The translations under genes were made by a program, and so were the position numbers. The notes beneath the pieces were generated by a model that was not told where the DNA came from, did not search any database, and worked only from the letters and a program-made list of their open reading frames with translations. Positions 21,374 through 29,757 of a stretch of 29,757 nucleotides of DNA are shown piece by piece. Position 1 is the first letter of the stretch; every line of letters starts with the position of its first letter. The DNA comes from Discostella pseudostelligera. Taxonomy: Eukaryota > Bacillariophyta > Thalassiosirophyceae > Thalassiosirales > Thalassiosiraceae. The stretch lies in the NCBI GenBank assembly GCA_036940085.1, contig JALLBK010000253.1:1-29757 (forward strand), read 5' to 3'.

Positions 21374-23738
21374 TCATTCCATATCTGACTTCCTCGGCTG
21401 AATTACAATCGTTCCATACTTCCCGGACTGTTTCTCCTCTTCTGAGAGTTGCAATACTTTATGGATATATTCTGTCTGTTGCTTTTCGTCTATCCATTTG
21501 GCAAAGACAGAGTTACTGATATGGATAAGAATAGGGAAGCTAGATTCTCGTCTCATTCTTTTGAAAGTTCTTGGGATTGGAAATGATATGAATTGTTCGT
21601 TTTCCATCCGTACCAATTCGCACTTATCTTCTTCTCCATATTGTATTCGTTGATAGATGTTGCGCAGTCCATCTTGATCTCGTCCTCTGCCAGAAACTGT
21701 CATATTATCGATTTCACGTCGCCATAATGCAAGACAATGCGCTGAGGACTTTCGCTCCACAATGAATGTGCCTCCCTGCAAGGGCCACTCGTCGCTGATT
21801 GGGGTAAAGAAGTATAATTTCGACAGCCCTCCTTCTCGCGTTTCTTGTGATACATTGTACTTCCGTTCTAAATTGCTAAAAAGCGAATGCATCGAATCTC
21901 CGGCCATAATGTCAATGTCGAGGTAGTAGATCAATTGCACTGAATCTAGTCTCTTGTCCATGCTCATATATTCAATAATGAATGTCTTGAACCGTTTGGA
22001 TTTCAGCGATCTATTGTCTTTTGTAAATGTGAGAGGTGTTCCATCCGCTGCATTCAAATGTTTGTCGAGTGGGTGCATTACGATAACATTGTCGTCCCAT
22101 TCGTTTTGGTATCGTTCCGGTGGAGCATCGGTCAGTAGAATAACATATCCATTCCAAGCCCCTCTCCGACGCAACGAAAGTATACATCTCTCTACGAGTG
22201 TACTCTCTGCGGCTTCTTCACCAAATGAAATTAGAAATATTGCATGCGTGCCATCGAGCCGATTTAACGATTGGTCTTCANGCGGCTTCTTCACCAAATG
22301 AAATTAGAAATATTGCATGCGTGCCATCGAGCCGATTTAACGATTGGTCTTCAGCATTTTCACTTGCGCGTTCTTCTTTACTGAGCTTTCCAGAGAGATC
22401 ACCTATTTCTTGTCTATCTTCGATATCTGCTGCGGCCGCACCGACACTGCCATCACTGTCCTCCACTACTACACCAACGTCATCATTCTCACCAGCCGAA
22501 TTTTCTGGTTCAATTCCGTAGTCTTCATATCGCTTTCCACCTTCTCGTGCCGCCAAGACTGCTTTCAGCCATAATTTCTTCTCCTCTTCCGGACGGTGCC
22601 ATAATTCCTTAAGAACCTCGTTCAATGGTTGGGTAATGTTTAAGAGGGGATGAGCAGATTCTTTTAGACCTGCTAGACCTAATTTGAATTGCTCCTTGAT
22701 TGCGCCGTCTAACTTGCTACGGACCGGCCTTCCCCCCGGCTGCCCCCAAAAGCTGAGGCCTTGGGTTCGCACCAAGTAGTTGTACGAAGAGCAATATGTT
22801 CCATTCAAGTTTTCATCTTTCAACGAAGGCTTGTTTAGTGGTTGGACACTTGGATACTTCTCAATCAACGAGTATAGTTCCGTTTCCATGAAGGATCGCT
22901 CGATCATATCAATATCATAGCTGCCGCATGTTGGATGACTCTTAAGATTCTTGTCCTTGAACTTTTCTGGCATCATATCATTTCTCCACCTCATTGACAT
23001 CTGTTGACCACAGCACTGGCGCAGCACTTCCCATAAAGAAAAGTATTCATTCAAGATTTCTCTGTCCTTCTTCGATAACCCATAACCTGTGACGTATGCA
23101 TCCACTAATTGCGCAATTCCGCTTTCTTTCAGAGTCTCCATATCTTGGACGTATGCAACAGTGTGCCCATCTCTCTCAAGCGTTGCTTTCATTTTTGCAG
23201 CTTTCTTCCTATTCGTAGCCGCTGTAAATACCACAACATTGCCACTGAGAAAATTATCTAAACTCAAATGAGTCTTAACAACCATTGGAGTCTCTCTTTT
23301 CCTCAGAGTTATGTAGGCGTCGGGTCTTATCCAAAATTTCAATTCGACATCCGCAATTTTGCCTGGGTTGTTTTCGGTGAGGTAGAGGAAGTAACTAACA
23401 GCCACCATATTGAATAAAAGTGTTGTGGCGGTGCGAGGGCTTCCATATGTGACAATGTGTGTCTTGATAGGAAATGTTGGTATTGAATTGCCATCGTTTG
23501 ACGGTCTCGATGATGACGCAAAGGAAGATCGACGAGCTGCCCAGGTTAGGACATCCTCCTCGTAGTCGTAGTTTGCCGACCCACCAATCTCGCTCCCTTT
23601 CTTGATTACCACTAAAACATCTCGAACAAAATTGCGAGATATCATTACGGTGGCAACTAATGAGTAGGTGGTGAGCAACGCTATCGTCCATGATCTCGAA
23701 TTCATTTTGTTGCTGGGAGAGAGAGTGCGTCGGCGCAT
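21374..23738 (-). CDS. Sulfotransferase-like plus glycosyltransferase fusion, broken by an assembly artefact
   Basis: As given, the gene is split: an N-terminal frame (23738 to about 22281) stops at an N, and a C-terminal frame (from about 22280 to 21374) begins beyond it. The N is flanked by two identical 72-bp copies. Counting one copy and dropping the N removes 73 bases and leaves 2292 nt, a continuous frame of 763 aa without introns. Residues 15-33 form a type II signal anchor, as in Golgi enzymes. A P-loop like the PAPS-binding loop of sulfotransferases, TYGSPRTATTLLFNMV, lies near 97-112, followed by VVKTHLSL and a conserved WEVLRQCCGQQMSMRWR. After an acidic linker, a GT-A type domain begins near 470 with the nucleotide-sugar DxD motif in YYLDIDIMAG (D583, D585) and a downstream WPLQGGTFIV. 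Donor and acceptor are unknown. A role in sulfated glycan synthesis in the Golgi is inference. Confidence 0.8.
22209..22353. repeat. 72-bp perfect direct duplication around a single N
   Basis: Bases 22209-22280 and 22282-22353 are identical, and the one ambiguous base of the window (22281) lies between them. The second copy continues directly into the coding sequence on one side and the first on the other. This is the footprint of two contig ends that overlap but were joined end to end with a token gap. Confidence 0.95.
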
Positions 23739-24104
23739 GGTCCATGGTACTAGAACTTTCAGTTACAGGTCGGTGGTCGCGTCGGTCGCGAGACGTGAAT
23801 AGGACAGATTATGTAGAATACTTAAGAGAGGGGAAGATACTTAACGAAGCAGATCGGAAGATACTTAACACGTCAAGCATCGCAACATCATCATCTCTCG
23901 CCGCATTCACCATTATTTGCACCCATAAAACACCGCAGGCACCCAATTCGATCCTGCTTCACTGAATCACCTTTGAAGTACGGCGATCGACATTGTAATA
24001 ATATCCACCTTGTCGGTGATGATGAATCGAGATCATCTCATTCGAGCACGGATTCTTCTTAGCCTCGACTTCGATGAAGGGCGATGGGCAACAAATGCAA
24101 ACTA
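23739..24104. promoter_or_regulatory. Spacer VPS11 / glycan enzyme, with ATACTTAA motif cluster
   Basis: This 366-bp spacer separates two minus-strand genes. It holds three ATACTTAA copies at 23818, 23837 and 23861. The middle one is the full AAGATACTTAACGAA (23834-23848), and the third reads AAGATACTTAACACG. They lie about 80-135 bp upstream of the fusion-gene start. The same 15-mer occurs upstream of VPS11. The rest is presumed VPS11 3' sequence. Confidence 0.5.
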
Positions 24105-27100
24105 TTAAATGTTATCCAAGTAACCCTTTGAGATGAAGAAACAAATTGTCTCAAAAGGATTCTCGGAGTTCTCCATCTCTCTCCAGAAATCTTCTCTCAT
24201 GATCTCTTGTTCTCGATGTCCAAACCCACCGTCGACGCCTGCTTTCCAAGTTGTACCCTCCTCTTCTAACCTACAAAGCTTTGCATGCATTTCATCAATG
24301 TCGAGATTCGGGAGTGCACTCGAACTATTCACTGCGTACAGTAGTGCGAGTTCAAGGATAAGAGAGTGAGAACAAAAATGGAGTTGTAAACAATTCACCC
24401 TGTTGATACTTACTTTCATAACTTTTTCCAAGTGATCCTGAAATACTGAGACTATTGATTTCATTCTCCATCTCATTACAGAGCCGATTGTACTCTTCCA
24501 CATTGTTCTTTGAACCAGAAACGACATTCGGAAAGAATCAATTAAATTCACGTTGTCAGAAACGACAGCAAATGGCATGAAATCGAGGTGACACATGTAG
24601 CGGTAATTTACCTTCAGTCGATGAATCTTCTTCGTGGAATCATCCAAAATGGCCCCGACGTAGTCCAGAGCAGCCGATAATGGCACACTACATCGAGAGT
24701 GGTTAGAACCATGCATGTCGGAATGAAACACCCCATGCCCTTCGCCAGCAAGAATACGGAGAATTCGTACATGAGGTAAACCGTATTCTCTTGCCATTAC
24801 CAATGCTTCCTGGATATCGTGGAGCAATGCTCCCATCTCCGATTCGGAGTCGACACTTGATTCGTCTTTCAGAGTGCCGTCAAACCTATCCCTTGCCATG
24901 CTAACAAAATGAGACAATACATCTGCCAATATCTCTGGATCATGCTGTTCGCACAAAGCCAGCATTTGACGACGCGCCCGATCGGTACCGCTTCGGGCAT
25001 ATTTTTCCAACAGCATGGGGATCATCTTAAGACGCTCGTAAAGGAGAATTTCGCCCTCAGTAAAACCCGCACTTTGTACTATCACAAGCGCTTCGTAATC
25101 GCCGATGTCTTCGACGTGATTTTTCTCGGATAACATCTGCGTGCGGATGATATGGATGATGTCGCAATGGTCAGTATGAAGAGAAACCACTGCATGCCAT
25201 ATGTAATGAGTCAAGTACATACCATGATCGCTTCGTCGTGCCTCTGCTTTTGAATCTGGGCATCACCTGAACTCTTGGCCGCATTCCACTCATCCAATGT
25301 AAGCTCCAACAATGTTCTCCTGAGTATTGGCGTCAATTCCCAATCATTCCTTCGACAATGGGACAGTATCAGCCGAAAAAGCTTGGGATTTTCCATAAAC
25401 GCATTTGCAAAAAGGCTAATTGGGTACTTTTGGCATTTCCCACCACTGTCATTGTTCGCTTCCGCAGACGTCGTCGGCCGGCCAGCAGCCATATCAGCAA
25501 TTGCCGTGGGCGAATATGACCCATCACACAAGGCGATGACACTGGCATGATAGATTAAATAAGCAATTTGGTAAGTTAAATACAAGCACGAATAGAACAG
25601 AATGCCATGAACCTTGACTCACACGCCGGCAGTCTCCCGAGGCAATGACCGAGCGATTAGCACACCATGGGCCACCAACGCTTTGACTGCTTCGGGCGGG
25701 TTCAGCGAACAGATAGCTGATAGCATCTCTGATGGATTGTCTGCGCACGCAAGGAGATTCCGCGAGATGGGGACTGTGGGCACCTCAGAGCCGTCGGGAT
25801 TGATTGCAGGCGCATCACTTGACGTTGAGGACGCAAGGATGATTCTGGAGGCGGCATCAACGTCGCCAAGCTTCAAGTAGCATGTCCTCAACAGTTCGTT
25901 GTGAACGCTGGTTGCTAGTCCTGCCAAGCGGAGTGCCTCCAAGTACTTCACAGTCAAAGAAATCTTAGGGCCGTCCAAGAACCGAAAAATGACGTGCGAA
26001 CTTTCCAAACTTCCAATGGTCAAAATGTACTGATCCATTGCTGCGGCAAAATCTCCTGTTCGATACAAGTGCTCTGCATACCGTCGATACAATGCAACAA
26101 TATCCTCGGAACTGTAAAATTGAGGATCTGAATACGCCATGGATATCGCTGCAGCGTACAAATTCTTCTGTGTCAACAAGTCAACCTTTTCCGGCGTGAC
26201 CCTCTCGGTCAATGATACGATCGAACCGCCGCTTGTTAGTACGATGCCACTCGATCGTCCTCCTCGAATCAATTTCCCACAGCCTACCGCCGGAGACGAA
26301 AATACACCCACAGCCCGCAATGCGCGATGACCAGGCGAAAGCAGAACATGAAACCCAACGAGCTTGTTCGTCGTGTCGTACACATCAATAGAGTCGCGTC
26401 CAGACTTAGAATCCGTCGCAGCCACGAGAGCGTACGATGCACCGGCACCATTGACGATTCCGTTATCCATTCCATCACCACCGTCACCCGTCCTCCCCAG
26501 TGGTCGCATCGGTCTCCTGAGGTACGCCACGGGAGGAGGGGGCAATGCACAGACCGCAATCTTATTTCCATCGATGGGGCATACACCCACCTTTTCTTCG
26601 GGGGAGTAGAAGTGAAGTCCATCGTTTTTTGCAACTGCATACTGCGGTAATAACTTCCTATCGTTGGTTCTCGCTGCTGCAGCTGCCGCCCCTTCGTCGG
26701 TGGCACTGCTTTTCTCTCCAGATTTGCTCGCCATCTTTGCCGTCGATGTTGACGGCATCCACACAGCAGCCGGTGGTAGCGGTGGCAAACGAACCCCATC
26801 GCAGAGAGAGTTTGTTCCCACATCTCTCCCATCCATGTCGTATCGAGCCGATACTACGGGTGCATTGGCGGATAGACCCGCTGGGGGTTGATGGACAGGT
26901 TTGCCTGGGATGCGCAGTCCTCCCAACTCGTAGCAGCACACACCCCCTGACGACGAAGACGATGTTGGATTATTGCTTGCGGTATCATCTTTGAGACTGC
27001 CACTAGGTCCTACCCCGCCGGAAGTCGTCGACGATCTGACAAGTCGTTTGCGGTACGAGACAAACACTCGGTGAATGTTGGACGATGATGACGCAGAAGC

Positions 27101-29140
27101 ACCACCCGAGACGGAAGTGACTCCAGCAGTATTGCCTCCCGCCGCGGAAGAGGCGGAGAATGTAGTAGTATCCGCCAGTCCGATCAAATGCACACTACTA
27201 ACGGCGTACATATTCTTCACACCATCATCCTCAGTATCATTGCCGCTGATAATGCTGCTCCGTGGAGCGGGAATTTCGGCCACGAGAGTTAATGCTCCAC
27301 CATCGATACCAACACTTCCACCACTAGCGCTGGGAACAACATTGCTACCAACAATTTCGGGAGGAATATTGCAATTGAAGACATATATCAACACCACGCC
27401 AGTATCGGTACCAACACACACCACTCCCGGCATTATGGAGACACATCGAGGATTGCCGCGCGTCGCAAAGTCGAACGAGGATGGTTTGTAGTAACAAGAG
27501 TACATGCCTTTTCTTGGGCTGGCGGCGGCGTTTGCTGCATCCGATTTTGCACTAGACGAAGAAGGAGGTGGCAGCGATGAGGATAGCATCAAGTGGGGAT
27601 TGGCGTGCACCACAAGCCCCACAGTGTTGGGAGTATCGGTAATTGTCGCGACATACAAAATAGACGATGGTAATGATGATGAAGAAGGCACAGTTTGGGG
27701 TACTTGAGACTTGTTGTTATTTGGAGGTGGAGGCGGCGGCGGTGGGTGATAGGTAGTGGTCGCCAATCCCACAACGCGCGCCATCCTTCGAGTTGTATCC
27801 TCGACGCGGACATCAGTGGCAAATGGAGACGAGCCGAACAATGACCCACTGCCGCCACCACTACCAGCGCCACTTATACCTCCTCCGTCTCGCCCTTTTC
27901 CTCCCAGCGTGTCCTCGGGTCCCAAATGTTCATCCAATATCCTCTGTTCAGCAGCAGTCCTTCTCCTTGCTGTGGAAGTGGATGATACCGATGCTTGCTG
28001 CCGTGGAGCAGGTGGTGGTTTGGATGATGATGATGATGATGCCGACGTTGCTCCTCCTGGCATCCCTCCCACCGCATTGCGAACATTACTTGCACCCCCA
28101 ATGACAACATATCCACCACACGAACCAAAGGGGTCGTAGTGTCCTCTCCATCCATCAAGCTCTTCTAGATTCATCATTGACATTGCACCAGCGTTATTGT
28201 TGTTTCCGTCCGATGGCACACTCTGCGAACGTCCAAGATGAGGCGTCGAAGCGGAAGCAAATGCATTTGCCGAAGTAGTGTAGTTAGAGTTGCTGCTGCC
28301 ACGCCTTCCAATGATGTTTTCGTCATCTCGTGGATATACATTGTCATTCCCATCAGGCGATGATGATGCCCCAGCAGGATTAGTAGTAGTGGTTGCCAAC
28401 GAGTTGCGCGGATTGGTTGGGGTGCATCGAACGGTGACATCCACACAGTGGACATGTGATGTGTGCCGTGAGGACACGAAGAGTAATTGCAGTCCATTGT
28501 CATTATTATCTCTCTCCCCTGCTGCACCACTTACTCCTGTTGTCCGTAGCTGTCTTGTTCCAGCACCACTTCTTCTCCCTGAATTATCATTTGTCAAATT
28601 AGCACTCGTAGATAGTGCCATAAGTGCAGCATGCATTGCCGATGCACCGTCCCCACCGGCACCACGTCGTGTAGCCCCCCCACCGCCTCGAATATTGTCA
28701 CTATCGTCGATATCATCATTGTCGATTTCGATCTGTTTATTCGAATCACCACTAACTTTCGATGCTGCTGATGCTGCTGCTGATGCTATCCCTCGCCTAG
28801 ACGAGAATAACGAAGGCGGGAGCATGACATTGGAAGCAGCAACGAGACTGAAATAATCACCACTATTCTCAATGTCATCATTGATCAGTCCATCATCCTC
28901 TGGATACAGACTTCCATCCTCGTCATTGTCGTTGTTCCGGGTGGGAGCATCGAATCGGCGCTGCTGTTCATTGCTTGTGCTGGTGGTGTTACTCGATCTG
29001 CTTTGATTGCCCTTGCCCCCACCGCCACCGCCACCGCGATTATTAGTCGCTGGAATGAGATCCCGAACAACCGACGGGGGGAGACTGAGATTCTTGCGTT
29101 CGAAGAAGGCAAATCGTTTCCAGCGAGAGCTTGTTGCCAT
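24105..29140 (-). CDS. VPS11: VPS11, HOPS/CORVET tethering subunit, 5 exons
   Basis: Exons are 29140-25623, 25541-25223, 25136-24612, 24507-24414 and 24331-24105; introns are 81, 86, 104 and 82 nt. The product is 1560 aa, against about 940 in human. VPS11 is a core subunit of the class C Vps complexes that tether endosomes and lysosomes or vacuoles before fusion. The N-terminus (SSRWKRFAFFERK) matches the family. The beta-propeller region is swollen to about 980 residues by Ser, Gly, Asn and Pro-rich insertions. The alpha-solenoid is clear from VDLLTQKNLYAAAISMA through QYILTIGSLESSHVIFRFLD and EALVIVQSAGFTEGEILLYE. A coiled segment (VEEYNRLCNEMENEINSL) follows, then the C-terminal FETICFFISKGYLDNI. 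The RING finger that normally lies between these two is absent. The acceptor before exon 4 is CAAAG, weaker than the others. Confidence 0.93.
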
Positions 29141-29575
29141 GATGATAATATGCTAAGTGTGTGGTGTTGATCCTATTGATATTGAGTTGTCGGTGCTGTC
29201 GGAGGTCGGAGGTAGAGTCGATGTTCATGTCGGTGCCCGGCCCGGGCTCCGGGCGGTAGTGCCACGGTCTTCTCCTACAATGTCGACTCGACTCGAACGA
29301 TGAAAGAACAAGATACTTAACGAAATTCGGAATTAAATTCGAAATCTAAAAAGATACTTAACGAAGTTTTGAAATGAAAATTTGAAATTAAAAAAGATAC
29401 TTAACGAATAGGAGTAGATCGATTGGAAGGAAGTTTGGCGGGAGCACCACAACAAAACCGAAGGCAAATAATAAAAAGCGCAAAAGGAGACGACCAAGAC
29501 GATGACCATGACGATGACGATGGCGACGGCGACGGCGACGGCGGGGCCGACGACAACAGCATTATTATTATTATC
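29141..29575. promoter_or_regulatory. Divergent upstream region of VPS11
   Basis: A 435-bp region upstream of VPS11 and of a possible plus-strand gene. It carries three exact AAGATACTTAACGAA copies and a TTTGGCGGGAG (29434-29444, an E2F-like variant). It also has a GC-rich segment with GCCCGGGC (29237-29252) and a GACGGC hexamer run (29520-29545). Confidence 0.5.
29310..29408. repeat. Three tandem AAGATACTTAACGAA repeats, period 41-43 bp
   Basis: Exact 15-mers start at 29310, 29351 and 29394. The spacers are AT-rich and loosely alike (variants of GAAATT). The array lies 170-268 bp upstream of the VPS11 start. Confidence 0.85.
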
Positions 29576-29757
29576 ATGACCCAAGACAAAAACATTGTTC
29601 GCGATCGGACTCTCGTCCTACGCATCCTCGTGCCGGGCCTGCATACGAGTTTGCATGATAAAATCAATCCCAATAATAGAGCAAAAGATGAGCCGTCAGC
29701 CACCTCGTCGTCGTCGTCGTCGTGGCCAACTGATGCTTCATCATCGCTATCAGGATC
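29576..29757 (+). CDS. Possible 5' end of a gene running off the window
   Basis: From the ATG at 29576 the frame stays open for 60 codons to the window edge. It begins MTQDKNIVRDRTLVLRILVP and then becomes Ser-rich (TCG repeat). Its position, divergent from VPS11, fits the alternating layout of the region. No domain is recognisable in this fragment, and minus-strand frames also cross the area, so this is only a candidate. Confidence 0.3.
   Translation, partial: MTQDKNIVRDRTLVLRILVPGLHTSLHDKINPNNRAKDEPSATSSSSSSWPTDASSSLSG

Noticed and set aside
22209..22353. Biological tandem duplication in the glycan-enzyme gene
   Set aside because: Perfect identity, a single N between the copies and a frame that is whole only when one copy is dropped all point to unmerged contig ends.
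24332..24413. Possible RING remnant (HFCSHS) in VPS11 intron 4
   Set aside because: It is in the wrong frame for exon 4, lacks the paired C-x2-C ligands, and lies between good GTAAGT and CAG splice sites.
25211..25585. Separate small gene between VPS11 frames
   Set aside because: It is VPS11 exon 2 with intron read-through at both ends. The splice sites and the solenoid continue on both sides.
26284..28856. Several long frames of both strands overlapping VPS11 exon 1
   Set aside because: They are shadows produced by GC-rich, repeat-like coding sequence and show no domains.

Overview
This is nuclear DNA of a photosynthetic stramenopile, most likely a diatom; a Thalassiosira-like centric form is my guess. 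Four genes carry secondary-plastid presequences, meaning a signal peptide followed by an ASAFAP-like cleavage motif. Genes are compact and are interrupted by short GT..AG introns, mostly 80-285 nt. The gene set is eukaryotic and algal: GUN4, a plastid-type ATP/ADP translocase, VPS11, coronin, TRM112 and SAMHD1. I see no bacterial operons, mobile elements, CRISPR arrays, tRNAs or rRNAs.

Layout from left to right: a membrane-anchored twin-CX9C protein (-), organellar phenylalanyl-tRNA synthetase (+), plastid-type ATP/ADP translocase (-, 4 exons), TRM112 (+, 2 exons), coronin (-, 2 exons), a SAMHD1-like dNTPase (+, 5 exons), a plastid-targeted alpha/beta hydrolase (-, 2 exons), GUN4 (+, 3 exons), a double-bZIP transcription factor (-, 2 exons), an M17 leucyl aminopeptidase (-, 6 exons including microexons of 40 and 29 nt), a membrane-anchored ShK-domain protein (+, 3 exons), a sulfotransferase-like plus glycosyltransferase fusion (-, broken in this assembly), VPS11 (-, 5 exons), and perhaps the start of one more gene (+) at the right edge. 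Exon joins were worked out by hand from splice sites, reading phase and family conservation. Every joined model closes in frame.

Strands alternate almost perfectly, so most genes share divergent promoters of 340-780 bp. The exact 10-mer TTGGCGGGAA, an E2F/DP-type site, occurs five times in four of these divergent regions, and I found it in no coding sequence. Close variants lie in the other divergent regions. A second motif, AAGATACTTAACGAA, occurs four times, only upstream of the sulfotransferase-glycosyltransferase gene and VPS11.

The genes do not form one pathway. They cover plastid biogenesis (GUN4, ATP/ADP translocase, hydrolase, perhaps PheRS and the aminopeptidase), nucleotide control (SAMHD1), translation (PheRS, TRM112), and the endomembrane system and cytoskeleton (VPS11, coronin, ShK protein, glycan enzyme). 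The shared E2F-like sites suggest cell-cycle-linked expression as one common thread, which is inference. The most useful corrections are the 72-bp duplication flanking a single N at 22281, an assembly artefact that splits one gene in two, and the recovery of short or hidden exons in TRM112, coronin, the bZIP gene, the aminopeptidase and the ShK gene. The most unusual proteins are the sulfotransferase-glycosyltransferase fusion, a VPS11 without its RING finger, and the double-bZIP factor.
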